The position numbers and the translations under genes were made by a program. 56,603 nt of DNA from JAKVAV01 sp964651785 (GTDB taxonomy: Bacteria; Bacteroidota; Bacteroidia; Flavobacteriales_D; Cryomorphaceae), in NCBI GenBank assembly GCA_964651785.1, contig CAZYWJ010000015.1, positions 1 through 56,603 on the forward strand, written 5' to 3'. Of the stretch, positions 7,907 to 15,450 are shown one piece after another. The notes beneath the pieces are model-generated. The model saw nothing but the letters and a program-made list of their open reading frames with translations, did no database searches and had not been told where the DNA came from. How positions within the stretch are numbered: the first letter of the stretch is position 1; the number at the start of each line of letters is the position of its first letter.

Positions 7907-8387
7907 AATATCGGGAGAGATCAACCTCTCGGAGAGATTGATTCACATCAATCTTAATTCCTCTCACACCCGCTCCCTCGGCAGCCTCTAAATCACGCCA
8001 TTTGTCCCCGATCATCACCGATTGATCGGGGTTAATATTATGTCTCGCGATAGCTTTTTCTATCATTCCGGAATGAGGCTTTCGGCATAAGCAATGACTT
8101 ATTGCATCGTGATGCGGACAGAAATAGGTATCGAGATATGCCACCCCGGCATCCAGAAACTTCGTTTTCATGTATTCATCTATTTCATAAAAATCCGAAA
8201 AGGTATAGCGCTCTTTAGCAATACCTCCTTGGTTAGTTATTACTACAATTGAATATCCTTGATCAGTCCAGTCCTTCAGAGTCGATATGACATCCGGGAG
8301 TATGGTAAATTCAGTTATGGACGTTGTGTAATCACCCGGATCGTGATTAATAACTCCATCGCGATCCAAAAATATGGCTTTGATCAT
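7893..8387 (-). CDS. gmhB: HAD-IIIA phosphatase, GmhB-like
   Basis: A 164-residue HAD-superfamily phosphatase of the D,D-heptose 1,7-bisphosphate / histidinol-phosphate type. Catalytic motifs are visible: DRDGVIN (motif I, residues 8-14), VVITNQGGI (motif II), the Cys/His zinc loop CPHH...CLCRKP (about residues 95-110) followed by the motif III Lys, and MIGDKWRDLEAA (motif IV). GmhB acts in the ADP-heptose branch of lipopolysaccharide synthesis; the exact sugar phosphate is not provable from sequence. Its start overlaps the upstream XRE gene by 4 bp (ATGA), so the two are translationally coupled. Confidence 0.85.
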   Translation of the reverse strand: MIKAIFLDRDGVINHDPGDYTTSITEFTILPDVISTLKDWTDQGYSIVVITNQGGIAKERYTFSDFYEIDEYMKTKFLDAGVAYLDTYFCPHHDAISHCLCRKPHSGMIEKAIARHNINPDQSVMIGDKWRDLEAAEGAGVRGIKIDVNQSLREVDLSRYSTLP

Positions 8388-8746
8388 TCTGCTTTGGGCT
8401 TATAAGTCTCAAAGGTATGGTCAGAGTAGAAAATGACAATTTTTTCTACGGTTCTTTCCTCGCTCTTTTCAACATTAACCATTTCTGTTTTACTTCTCGT
8501 ATCGACTCTCGGGCTCTGAGCCGTTTTGCTTTCGCGATTTTCGGGAGCTTTGCCTGTAAGAAGCCAACCTGCATCAACCCGAGGAAAGGCCTCCAAGACT
8601 TTTAATAGGAAGTCCATGGAGGGTTGATTCCGTCCGTTCAGGATGTGAGATACACCTGAGCGTTGTACCCCGACCTTATCGGCAAATGAAGATCCCGTAA
8701 GATTATTCACGGTAATTATCGTCTTGATTCTATCTGCGAATTCCAT
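8384..8746 (-). CDS. XRE-family helix-turn-helix regulator
   Basis: A 120-residue protein with an N-terminal Cro/CI-type helix-turn-helix (residues about 2-65: FADRIKTIITV, SSFADKVGVQRSGVSHILNGRNQPSMDFLLKVL, VDAGWLLTG) and a charged, probably disordered linker with a short C-terminal strand (IVIFYSDHTFETYKP). This architecture recurs in Flavobacteriia as a housekeeping-type regulator of unknown targets. I chose the ATG at 8746 (MEFADRI); a start at 8773 adds nine residues. It is translated just before the gmhB-like gene. The inverted-repeat-rich DNA upstream (8906-9028) could be its operator. Confidence 0.85.
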   Translation of the reverse strand: MEFADRIKTIITVNNLTGSSFADKVGVQRSGVSHILNGRNQPSMDFLLKVLEAFPRVDAGWLLTGKAPENRESKTAQSPRVDTRSKTEMVNVEKSEERTVEKIVIFYSDHTFETYKPKAE

Positions 8747-8905
8747 GTCCACTTTTCTATCATATCCTGCCAAAACCTGTCTTAAAAATTATCAATAGTC
8801 AATAAGCGCATGAGGGTTTTACAAGAAGTATATGTTCAATTAAACTACCATAATCATTTGATTAACTGAATTTTTTGAAGTTTATACAGCTAAACTTGTA
8901 TTGCG

Positions 8906-9028
8906 TTACAAATCCACACAAATGTACGATCAACAATCCCTCTATTGTACACTTATGTGAATTTATCCATCTCATTTTTGTTGACATTTGTAAACAGAAC
9001 ATTTCGAATTCCATAAGTGTTGTTGATC
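8906..9028. promoter_or_regulatory. cluster of nested inverted repeats between divergent genes
   Basis: Four exact inverted pairs share this segment: TTACAAAT (8906-8913) with ATTTGTAA (8986-8993); ACAAATGT (8918-8925) with ACATTTGT (8984-8991); GATCAACAA (8928-8936) with TTGTTGATC (9020-9028); ACACTTATG (8949-8957) with CATAAGTGT (9012-9020). CAACAA/TTGTTG also pairs 8931-8936 with 8978-8983. A TTGACA hexamer sits at 8981-8986. The arrangement suggests several binding sites for one regulator, possibly the adjacent XRE protein. Confidence 0.5.
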
Positions 9029-9032
9029 TGTC

Positions 9033-9674
9033 ATGGATTTGGACTCAGCTCGAAACTATCTACATCAGCACCTTCACCCCTATTTCGATTACAAAAAATA
9101 CATCGAGAAGGGAGAGCTCAATTACGAGCGCAAAACGCGGTTTGGTGGTTCGACGTTTGTTGCGACCGTGACCGGAGATGAAGAAGTTGGATATGTCAAC
9201 TTTTTTACCGGAATTCGGTATAATTTGGTTGAGCTAACCCTAAAAAACACCTACGGACTTCGTGAGTATTTCGAACAATCGAGTTATACCCTACTGGTTA
9301 ATTGGAAAAATTTGGATCGGCTAAGAGCTGCATCTTCCATTCCTTTTCGAAAACTGTCGGAGTTAGAAGCCATCGGCGACTTGGCTATTGAGTTCATGGA
9401 TGAAAAAGGTTTTGACTTTTTGAATCACTACAAAGAATTGGCAAACTTGGATCGCCTTTTCAACGACCGCTCTCCGACCCTGGCAAAATGGACCAATCAT
9501 AACTATTATCATCGTTTTAGGGCTATGGCTATTGCCAAATTAAGAAACCGTGAAGATTACGATACACTGTTTGAAATGCATCGAGAGTATATGGTGAGTC
9601 GAGGCCTGTCAGGTTCTATCGTTGCAAAATTTGATAGTACTTTTGCCCGACTTAAAAAATTATCCTTGAATTGA
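9033..9674 (+). CDS. uncharacterised protein
   Basis: A 213-residue soluble-looking protein with no signal peptide or membrane helix; I do not recognise the family. The first 90 residues look beta-rich (FGGSTFVATVTGDEEVGYVNFF), the rest helical with many aromatic and charged residues (YYHRFRAMAIAKLRNREDYDTLF). The ATG at 9033 is the first in frame after a dense inverted-repeat region. Its TGA stop overlaps the next gene's ATG by one base (TGATG), so it is coupled to the DUF2452 gene and the two probably act together. Confidence 0.7.
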   Translation: MDLDSARNYLHQHLHPYFDYKKYIEKGELNYERKTRFGGSTFVATVTGDEEVGYVNFFTGIRYNLVELTLKNTYGLREYFEQSSYTLLVNWKNLDRLRAASSIPFRKLSELEAIGDLAIEFMDEKGFDFLNHYKELANLDRLFNDRSPTLAKWTNHNYYHRFRAMAIAKLRNREDYDTLFEMHREYMVSRGLSGSIVAKFDSTFARLKKLSLN

Positions 9675-10132
9675 TGGCGGACGGAAAGAAAGAAAAAGAA
9701 GAATTCATCAACCCGATAGATCCCGATAAGATTACCGAAAGCCCCGGGCTCATTCCCTACCCTCACCACGTGGGTAGTCCGGCATTCGCCCCCACTGAGA
9801 AAGGAATGATAAAAAGTCGCTCGATGAAGGCGATGGAGGAGCAAAGCAATATGCAGCTCCATCAAATTCAAGAGCAGATAGCATTGCTGGCAAAGCAAGC
9901 AGAAAAATTGAAAAATCGCGTGGAGGTGTCAAAGGCTGTCTATTCAGCCGACATGAACTTTCAGCCTGTCATCGGAAAGGAATACCACCTCTATGCAAGA
10001 GAAGAAGAGGCTTTTGTACTCTCAATGATTTCTCCTGAAGAGTGGGGAAAAAAAGCTCCTTTCAAACATTTCGTTGCATCCGTGCGATTATTGGCGGACA
10101 GCACTTGGGAGGTGACCAGAGAAGAACTCTAG
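9674..10132 (+). CDS. DUF2452 domain-containing protein
   Basis: A 152-residue protein that matches the uncharacterised DUF2452 family common in Bacteroidota: an N-terminal segment with PYPHHVGSPAFAPTEK, a central coiled-coil-like helix (about residues 50-85), and a C-terminal beta domain beginning SADMNFQPVIGKEYHLY and containing FVLSMISPEEWG. No function is known for the family. The ATG at 9674 overlaps the upstream stop by one base; a TTG at 9671 is possible but unneeded. Its TAG stop is shared with the convergent ABC permease in the tetranucleotide CTAG. Confidence 0.75.
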   Translation: MADGKKEKEEFINPIDPDKITESPGLIPYPHHVGSPAFAPTEKGMIKSRSMKAMEEQSNMQLHQIQEQIALLAKQAEKLKNRVEVSKAVYSADMNFQPVIGKEYHLYAREEEAFVLSMISPEEWGKKAPFKHFVASVRLLADSTWEVTREEL

Positions 10133-10929
10133 AAATCTCTGCGCTTTAAAATCAGAAAAATAAAAAAGGTAAAGGCGACACCCCACAATCCGCCTCTAAA
10201 GAGATCGAACCAGGCGATGTAATCTTGGGTTTGAAGCAGGATGTACTTCGAAAATGGCACCCTGATGATAGCTGAAATTGAGTCGAGCGGAAATATAATT
10301 CCCAATTCAGGTACTTGCCATTTCAGGATAGCGGAAAGCACCGGCTCCAGAATAAGCGCATAAATCAGCAATAATACGATGGTAAAACCTGTTTTTCGAA
10401 CCAATAAAATAAGCAAGATGGAAAACAGAAAAAAACAGAATAGCTGTAAAGCATGGCCGGGAATAAATACGAGACTATCCGTAAATGACGATATCCCTGA
10501 TTCGGAATTAGCCAATCCTAAAACGGTACCGAGGATCAATAGAAAAGCAGCCGAAACCAAAGACAGAAATGCTGCGAAACTCAGCTTAGATAGGAAAAAC
10601 TCTTTTCGCGATAAGCCATCGATGATATTTTGTCGATGAGTTTTGTATGTAAACTCATTGCTCACGGAAATTATCAAAAGGAAAGCAGGCAATACTGAGA
10701 AGTAGGAAGCCAAATAGGCCAGATTGTGAAAGATATCTTCCCAATCATAAATCGGAAAGATGGATGGATTAATTCCTCGATAATCTACTCCTTGTCCTGT
10801 TAAATAGTCCAGAAAAGTGCCTGATCCAATGGCTACGGCTGCAATGGCAATGAAGTACAATCCCAGCAAAATCCACATGGCGCGATTGGATTTCAACTTT
10901 AAGAATTCGATTCTTACGAGTCTAAGCAT
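10129..10929 (-). CDS. ABC-2 type transporter permease
   Basis: A 266-residue inner-membrane protein with about six hydrophobic segments (IALL-type stretches near residues 18-38, 75-95, 112-135, 152-172, 175-198 and 240-260) and the N-terminal RIEFLKLK motif typical of ABC-2 permeases. The segment EFTYKTHRQNIIDGLSRKEFFLSKL is the conserved cytosolic coupling region. With the ATPase encoded immediately upstream (8 bp overlap) it would form a simple exporter or extractor of unknown substrate. It is the last gene of the ECF/DUF4252 operon, so the transporter may handle a stress-related lipid or peptide; that is inference. Confidence 0.88.
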   Translation of the reverse strand: MLRLVRIEFLKLKSNRAMWILLGLYFIAIAAVAIGSGTFLDYLTGQGVDYRGINPSIFPIYDWEDIFHNLAYLASYFSVLPAFLLIISVSNEFTYKTHRQNIIDGLSRKEFFLSKLSFAAFLSLVSAAFLLILGTVLGLANSESGISSFTDSLVFIPGHALQLFCFFLFSILLILLVRKTGFTIVLLLIYALILEPVLSAILKWQVPELGIIFPLDSISAIIRVPFSKYILLQTQDYIAWFDLFRGGLWGVAFTFFIFLILKRRDF

Positions 10930-11824
10930 GATCTTCCGCTTTTAGGATTTCCAGAAACCGTTGTTCCAATGAAGTGGTCTGGGCCAAGAGGTGACTAACT
11001 GATATTTCTTTTTCCATCAGATATCGATTCAGATCAGGAGCATTTCGATTTTCCTCAAGTACTACTATGTACACTTCACCTTCCTTTCGGGAGGAAATCA
11101 CAAAGGGACAATCCGTCAATGCTTTCAGTAAAACCTCCGCATCCTCTGCCCACACTTCATATCTTGATTTCTCCTGATCCAATTCACGCACTTTCCCCTG
11201 AAATACTTTTTTTCCCAGTCTGAGAACTGCAAAATCAGTACAAATGCGCTGAACCTCAGAAAGCATGTGGCTGGCTGTGATTATCGTGCGTCCTTCATTC
11301 GCCAGATCAATTATCAAATTTCTGATTTCCGCTATTCCTTGAGGATCGAGACCGTTGGTAGGCTCATCCAATATCATCACTTCAGGATCAGAGAGCAGGG
11401 CCGAACCAATGGCCAAGCGCTGCTTCATACCCAAAGAGAACGAACGAAAGGGGTCGTCTTTTCGCGAAAGCAGGCCTACCCTGTCGAGAACCTGATCAAT
11501 TCTTTCTTCCGACACTTCTTTTATGGCGGCGGTTATTTTCAGGTTTTGCGATGCACTCAAATAGTGGTAAAAGGAGGGTGCTTCTAAAATCGCTCCGATT
11601 TTTTTTCTCGCCCGATGATCATTCTCATTGTCAAACCAAGAAAATGATCCCGAGGTGGGGTTGATAACTCCCAGCACCATACCCAGCGTGGTCGTCTTTC
11701 CGCTTCCGTTTGGCCCGAGAATTCCGAAAACGGAGCCTTTAGGGACTTCCAAATCTAAATGGTCAACGGCTGTGAGCTTGCCAAACTTTTTCGTCAGGCC
11801 TGAGATTTTCAGTATCGAATTCAA
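10922..11824 (-). CDS. ABC transporter ATP-binding protein
   Basis: A 300-residue ATPase. Walker A is GPNGSGKTT (about residues 38-46), the signature is SFSLGMKQRLAIG, Walker B is VMILDEPTNGLD, followed by the H-loop in TASHMLSEV. A C-terminal domain of about 80 residues is typical of CcmA/NatA-like exporters and usually has a regulatory role. The gene overlaps the downstream permease by 8 bp and the upstream DUF4252 lipoprotein gene by 4 bp, so it is an integral part of the seven-gene operon. Confidence 0.93.
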   Translation of the reverse strand: MNSILKISGLTKKFGKLTAVDHLDLEVPKGSVFGILGPNGSGKTTTLGMVLGVINPTSGSFSWFDNENDHRARKKIGAILEAPSFYHYLSASQNLKITAAIKEVSEERIDQVLDRVGLLSRKDDPFRSFSLGMKQRLAIGSALLSDPEVMILDEPTNGLDPQGIAEIRNLIIDLANEGRTIITASHMLSEVQRICTDFAVLRLGKKVFQGKVRELDQEKSRYEVWAEDAEVLLKALTDCPFVISSRKEGEVYIVVLEENRNAPDLNRYLMEKEISVSHLLAQTTSLEQRFLEILKAEDHA

Positions 11825-12468
11825 ATTTCCGGAGTTTTAGATTCAGAGTTAAGCGAATCCGTTTGGAGCGAATCGTTTAAAATCGGTTCAGTTTCGGTCG
11901 TTGTAGAATCGGCTTCTTCTTTTTGAGATTCTCTGTCGCCGGCAAGTTCGAGTAGCGACATGACATTATCAGAGTTTAAGTCAGACATACCCTGAATGGT
12001 CTTCATGGATATTTCACCTTTCATCTCTATTAACATTGTGGCTATATCCGTTCCTCCTAAGAATAGTACGAATCGATCAACGGATTGATCTCTGATGAAA
12101 GCCACCGTTTTCACATCTCCAGTTTTGAATTCGGCCAGCATTTCAAATCCTTCCGATTCCAAGCCTTTTTGCAGGTCTTTTAAATCGCGTTTCAATACAT
12201 CGAGGGTATCGTATTTTGCGTAGAATAGCCTTCCTTCCTCAACACCCTCCAAAATGCCACCTTCACCACTACTGATGAATTTGTCGAGCATTCGTACAGT
12301 AGTCGGATAAAAATACAGTTCCACCAATTCTCTTTCAATTTCGCTACGCTCAATATATTCATCAAGGGTTTCGCTGGGAGGATTTACTTCTGAGCAAGCT
12401 CCTAGCGTCAGCAGCAAAATGAATATAAGGCTCTTACTTGCTTTTCTTATCTTCATCGAGGTTTTCAA
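11821..12468 (-). CDS. DUF4252 lipoprotein
   Basis: A 215-residue predicted lipoprotein. The signal peptide ends in the lipobox LTLGAC, with Cys25 as the lipidation site; a start at 12456 would shorten it by four residues. A DUF4252-like domain follows (about residues 40-175: LDEYIERSEIE, DVKTVAFIRDQSVDRFVLFLGG, MSDLNSDNVMSLLEL), then a Ser/Thr/Glu-rich tail of about 40 residues. The function of DUF4252 is unknown. It overlaps the 3' end of the preceding DUF4252 gene by 23-35 bp and the ABC ATPase by 4 bp. The membrane anchor separates it from its two paralogues in this operon. Confidence 0.8.
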   Translation of the reverse strand: MKTSMKIRKASKSLIFILLLTLGACSEVNPPSETLDEYIERSEIERELVELYFYPTTVRMLDKFISSGEGGILEGVEEGRLFYAKYDTLDVLKRDLKDLQKGLESEGFEMLAEFKTGDVKTVAFIRDQSVDRFVLFLGGTDIATMLIEMKGEISMKTIQGMSDLNSDNVMSLLELAGDRESQKEEADSTTTETEPILNDSLQTDSLNSESKTPEI

Positions 12469-12967
12469 GATAATCCATCCCGCCGATATTCATATTCTTC
12501 GAGATTTTGGAAATTTTTTCCAAATCTATGATGCCTGAGATACTCATCAAAAATAAATTCCCTTTACCTCCGACAACCATGAATAACTCCGCGATATCAT
12601 TTCCTTCTTCGCGAACATAGAAGCGAACCTTCTCTTCCTTATCGTCGATACTCATCAAAACCTCGTACTCCTTCCCTACTTCTTTTATGGCTTTTTGGTA
12701 ATCCACGTTAGACTCGCTATCATCAGAACTGATAATTCTGATTCCGGTCAGGTCTTTCATGGCATCCAAAACCTCTTTGTTGTCCGGATCATCCGTTTCG
12801 ATATTCGAGAAAAGCCCGAACATCTTGCTACTGATTGTAATCGAAGTAAAATCGGGATTGTCGGCGTATTTCGAAAAATACCGATCAATGGCATCTTGTG
12901 ACATTACCGAAAAGGTAATGGCGCAAAACGCTATAGATAGAACTAATTTTGTGTTCAACGTTTTCAT
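12434..12967 (-). CDS. DUF4252 domain protein, periplasmic
   Basis: A 177-residue protein with a cleavable-looking signal peptide (MKTLNTKLVLSIAFCAITFSVMSQ) and one DUF4252 domain: DRYFSKYADNPDFTSITISSKMFGLF, TGIRIISSDD, ELFMVVGGKGNLFLMSISGIIDLEKI. The family is restricted largely to Bacteroidota and has no known activity. It has no lipobox and no sorting domain, so it is expected in the periplasm or exported free. It begins with a 4-bp overlap (ATGA) on the anti-sigma gene. Confidence 0.82.
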   Translation of the reverse strand: MKTLNTKLVLSIAFCAITFSVMSQDAIDRYFSKYADNPDFTSITISSKMFGLFSNIETDDPDNKEVLDAMKDLTGIRIISSDDSESNVDYQKAIKEVGKEYEVLMSIDDKEEKVRFYVREEGNDIAELFMVVGGKGNLFLMSISGIIDLEKISKISKNMNIGGMDYLENLDEDKKSK

Positions 12968-13509
12968 TTTGTAGAATCTTTAACTGTAATAGTGGTACCC
13001 ATACCTGCCACACTCAAGGTGGCTTGATGAAATTTCTCGATTTTCTGAACCGGCTCTTTGGCTTTATTCATTTTGGCTGATGCAAATGAAAGCGCCTTCT
13101 TAGCTTCTTCAAATGCTGCTTCGGGCGATTCGAACTCACTTTCCACAACCGTGGTAGCTACTGCTTCCGAATGATCATTTTCTGCTAAAGCATACCAGAT
13201 ACCCGCGCTAAAACAAAGCAAAACCACGGCAGCAGCCGCATAGCGCACCATATGAAGTGGCGTAAAATTTCTCTTTATGATTTTCGGATCTTCTTTTTCG
13301 TTCACTGCCGCCCAAAACGCATCGTCAAAAGAAGAATCAAGTGACGGTGCCTCATCATCTTCTCGAAGAGACTTAACTAAGTCAGTGAATTCAGGCGATA
13401 ATCCTTCTTCGCCGTTCAGCGCTGCCGACTTGAGCTCATTTTCTTCCTCGAGAGAAGTTTCGCCCTGCCAGTATTTTTCTTCCAAAAGTTTAAGCCTCAT
13501 GTTATTCAT
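12964..13509 (-). CDS. probable membrane anti-sigma factor
   Basis: A 181-residue protein with an acidic cytosolic N-terminal part (about 1-95, including KYWQGETSLEEENELK, a motif common in Bacteroidota proteins encoded beside ECF sigma factors), one transmembrane helix (about residues 93-112, YAAAAVVLLCFSAGIWYAL) and a periplasmic tail of about 70 residues. The layout and its 8-bp overlap with the sigma gene support an anti-sigma role. No zinc HxxxCxxC motif is present, so it is not a ZAS-type factor. The start could also be the Met four codons in. Confidence 0.75.
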   Translation of the reverse strand: MNNMRLKLLEEKYWQGETSLEEENELKSAALNGEEGLSPEFTDLVKSLREDDEAPSLDSSFDDAFWAAVNEKEDPKIIKRNFTPLHMVRYAAAAVVLLCFSAGIWYALAENDHSEAVATTVVESEFESPEAAFEEAKKALSFASAKMNKAKEPVQKIEKFHQATLSVAGMGTTITVKDSTK

Positions 13510-14014
13510 AGCTGTAGTTGTTTTTTAATCGATCTTTAATGGCTGTGCGAGCTCTGTGGATATTCACTTTTACTTGGCTCATATTTATCTCCATTATATC
13601 GCATATTTCCAAATAACTGTATCCTTGAATCTCTCGCAATGTGAATGCCGCTTTTTGCTTCTCAGGCAAATCATCTACTATGCTCTTCACATTTTCAACA
13701 GATTCTTTTTCGGTCACAACTTCGTAGGGCGTATAATTGGTGGCATGACTTGATTCGTGATGTATTTCGAGCTTCTCATTACGTTTCTTTCCCGCTCTTT
13801 TCAAAGCATCCAACGATTTATTCTTGGTTAAAGTCATACACCACGCCTCTAAATTTTTCACTTTGGCCAGATCGTTTCGCGAATCCCACAAATTCAATAA
13901 AACTTCCTGAACAATATCCTTGGCTTCTTCTTCATTTTTGAGGTAAGACAAAGCAAACCGATACATTTTATTGCGGTGGACGAACACGTCTTTCTGAAAT
14001 TCACCTTTCTGCAT
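13502..14014 (-). CDS. ECF-type RNA polymerase sigma factor
   Basis: A 170-residue sigma-70 family protein of the extracytoplasmic function type. Region 2 is visible as MYRFALSYLKNEEEAKDIVQEVLLNLW (about residues 17-43), and region 4 as LPEKQKAAFTLREIQGYSYLEICDIM followed by the recognition helix MSQVKVNIHRARTAIKDRL. Region 3 is absent, as expected for ECF factors. It precedes the anti-sigma gene with 8 bp of overlap and follows a DUF4252 T9SS gene by 26 bp. An ECF-like promoter lies before the whole operon, suggesting positive autoregulation. Confidence 0.94.
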   Translation of the reverse strand: MQKGEFQKDVFVHRNKMYRFALSYLKNEEEAKDIVQEVLLNLWDSRNDLAKVKNLEAWCMTLTKNKSLDALKRAGKKRNEKLEIHHESSHATNYTPYEVVTEKESVENVKSIVDDLPEKQKAAFTLREIQGYSYLEICDIMEINMSQVKVNIHRARTAIKDRLKNNYSYE

Positions 14015-14040
14015 CGGTTGGCTTTGACTCCGATTTCTAG

Positions 14041-14799
14041 TTATTGAATAATAAACTTACCGGATACCTCTCTGTCTCCTTTATCCGCCTTGATCACATA
14101 TACACCTTTTTCCAGTCCGGCAATGTCTATGGAATTCATACCACTCTTTGCGGTGAAAGCTTTTACCTCGGTACCCGCAGAGTTGTATATACGCACTTTT
14201 GACTGAGCCAGACTCTCTGAAAATTTTACTTTTAAGGAACCGTTTTTCTCTACCGGGTTGGGAAACACTTTTATCTCCGAAGACATATCCTCAATTTCTG
14301 CGAAAGCCGAAGACCCCACCTGAGCCAATTGTTGAGTCATCTGTCCGATGTCGCTCATTTTCATATTTCCAATCAAGCTCATTATGGCAAATGTGCCTTC
14401 TTTACCGGCTATTCCTATTAATTCACGAACAGTTCCCGATTCTTCATCAATGAACAGCTTAAATTGTGAATCCTTCTCTTTGAAGGAAATCAATTCTTCA
14501 AAATTTGAGGGCAATCTTTTCTCAGCACTTTTTGCAGTCTGCATGGCTGAATTGTCATTTTCATCCACAATTATGCGAAGCCCTGTAATCTGAGCCATCA
14601 TAGACTTGTACTCCTTCAACTCTTCTTCATCTACTTCTATTTGACCGGCTAACTCAAATGCTTTTCCCGATAGTTTTATCGTTGTTACATCATCTCGATT
14701 TTCATATTCTGAAAAGTACGATGAGATGACATCCGTTTGTGCCGTGGTTGAAAAGGCCATAAATATCAGCCCGATCAGTGTGTAAATTTGCTTTTTCAT
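14041..14799 (-). CDS. DUF4252 protein with T9SS type A sorting domain
   Basis: A 252-residue exported protein and the first gene of the ECF operon. It has a signal peptide (MKKQIYTLIGLIFMAFSTTAQ), a DUF4252 domain at about residues 22-165 (SSYFSEYENRDDVTTIKLSGKAF, ITGLRIIVDEND, ELIGIAGKEGTFAIMSLIGNMKMSDI) and an 80-residue type A sorting domain (IKVFPNPVEKNGSLKV to VSGKFIIQ). The sorting domain predicts surface delivery by the type IX system, unlike its two operon paralogues. The start at 14799 is chosen over 14838 because it begins the signal peptide and lies about 20 nt past the predicted transcription start. Confidence 0.85.
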   Translation of the reverse strand: MKKQIYTLIGLIFMAFSTTAQTDVISSYFSEYENRDDVTTIKLSGKAFELAGQIEVDEEELKEYKSMMAQITGLRIIVDENDNSAMQTAKSAEKRLPSNFEELISFKEKDSQFKLFIDEESGTVRELIGIAGKEGTFAIMSLIGNMKMSDIGQMTQQLAQVGSSAFAEIEDMSSEIKVFPNPVEKNGSLKVKFSESLAQSKVRIYNSAGTEVKAFTAKSGMNSIDIAGLEKGVYVIKADKGDREVSGKFIIQ

Positions 14800-14827
14800 G
14801 ATAGTTTGTTTTTGGATTTCATATCGA

Positions 14828-14854
14828 AGACGACTCAAGAAAAGGTTTGTTACA
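14828..14854 (-). promoter_or_regulatory. ECF-type promoter of the DUF4252/sigma operon
   Basis: Read on the minus strand, TGTAAC (14854-14849) is followed after exactly 16 nt by CGTCT (14832-14828). This is the usual bipartite ECF arrangement, an AAC-containing -35 and a CGT-containing -10. Transcription would begin near 14820, about 20 nt before the ATG at 14799. No TAnnTTTG box is present here, whereas one serves the divergent gene. Confidence 0.6.
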
Positions 14855-14900
14855 GATTTCCTTTTTTTCTTTCAAACTCCTTTTATCAATCAAAGCTCAC

Positions 14901-14908
14901 TACCTTTG
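14901..14908 (+). promoter_or_regulatory. -7 box of the TPR membrane gene
   Basis: TACCTTTG matches TAnnTTTG perfectly and lies 24 bp before the ATG at 14932. It also shows that the longer open frame from 14788 is not the true start. Confidence 0.6.
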
Positions 14909-14931
14909 CAGGCCGTAAAATAAGGAAAGTA

Positions 14932-15447
14932 ATGATCAATAAAATCATCAAATACGTTCTTATCGCTTTGGCTTTGGCTTGGAGCGTTTATCAGTTCGTT
15001 ATCGGAAATATAGGAAACGGAATTCTATTCATCCTGCTCGCAGGATTAGTAGTGCTTTTCCTTTTCAGGCACGAACTGATATTGCTCTCATTTCTTCATG
15101 TCAGACGAGGAAAATTTGATAAAGCTGAAAAAACCTTGAGTAAGATTAAGCACCCGAATCAATTGATGAAATCTCAAGAGGCGTACTACTATTATTTGAT
15201 GGGTATGATCGAAGCTCAATCCAGAGGTGCGACCAAATCTGAGCGGTATTTCAGAAAAGCTTTGTCAATCGGTTTAAGAATGAAAACCGATCAGGCAGTG
15301 GCTAAACTCAATCTTGCCGGAATAGCTGTGATGAAGAGAAAGAAACGCGAGGCGATAAATCTTTTGGCTGATGTTAAAAAGCTCGACTCCAGAAATCTTT
15401 TGGATGATCAGGTAAAAATGATCAAAGCTCAGATGAAGCGAATCTGA
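14932..15447 (+). CDS. membrane-anchored TPR-like protein
   Basis: A 171-residue protein with two adjacent N-terminal membrane helices (residues about 6-24 and 28-46) followed by a helical domain with TPR-like repeats (RRGKFDKAEKTLSKIKHP, YYYLMGMIEAQSRGATKSERYFRKAL, AVAKLNLAGIAVMKRKKREAINLL). The function is unknown; such anchors often assemble envelope complexes. The start at 14932 is supported by the -7 box at 14901-14908. It stops 3 bp before the convergent porP gene ends. Confidence 0.75.
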   Translation: MINKIIKYVLIALALAWSVYQFVIGNIGNGILFILLAGLVVLFLFRHELILLSFLHVRRGKFDKAEKTLSKIKHPNQLMKSQEAYYYYLMGMIEAQSRGATKSERYFRKALSIGLRMKTDQAVAKLNLAGIAVMKRKKREAINLLADVKKLDSRNLLDDQVKMIKAQMKRI

Positions 15448-15450
15448 TTC

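Noticed and set aside
14788..14931. N-terminal extension of the TPR membrane gene from 14788
   Set aside because: It would start before the promoter box at 14901-14908 and would cross the ECF promoter region of the divergent operon. The extension has no signal or domain.
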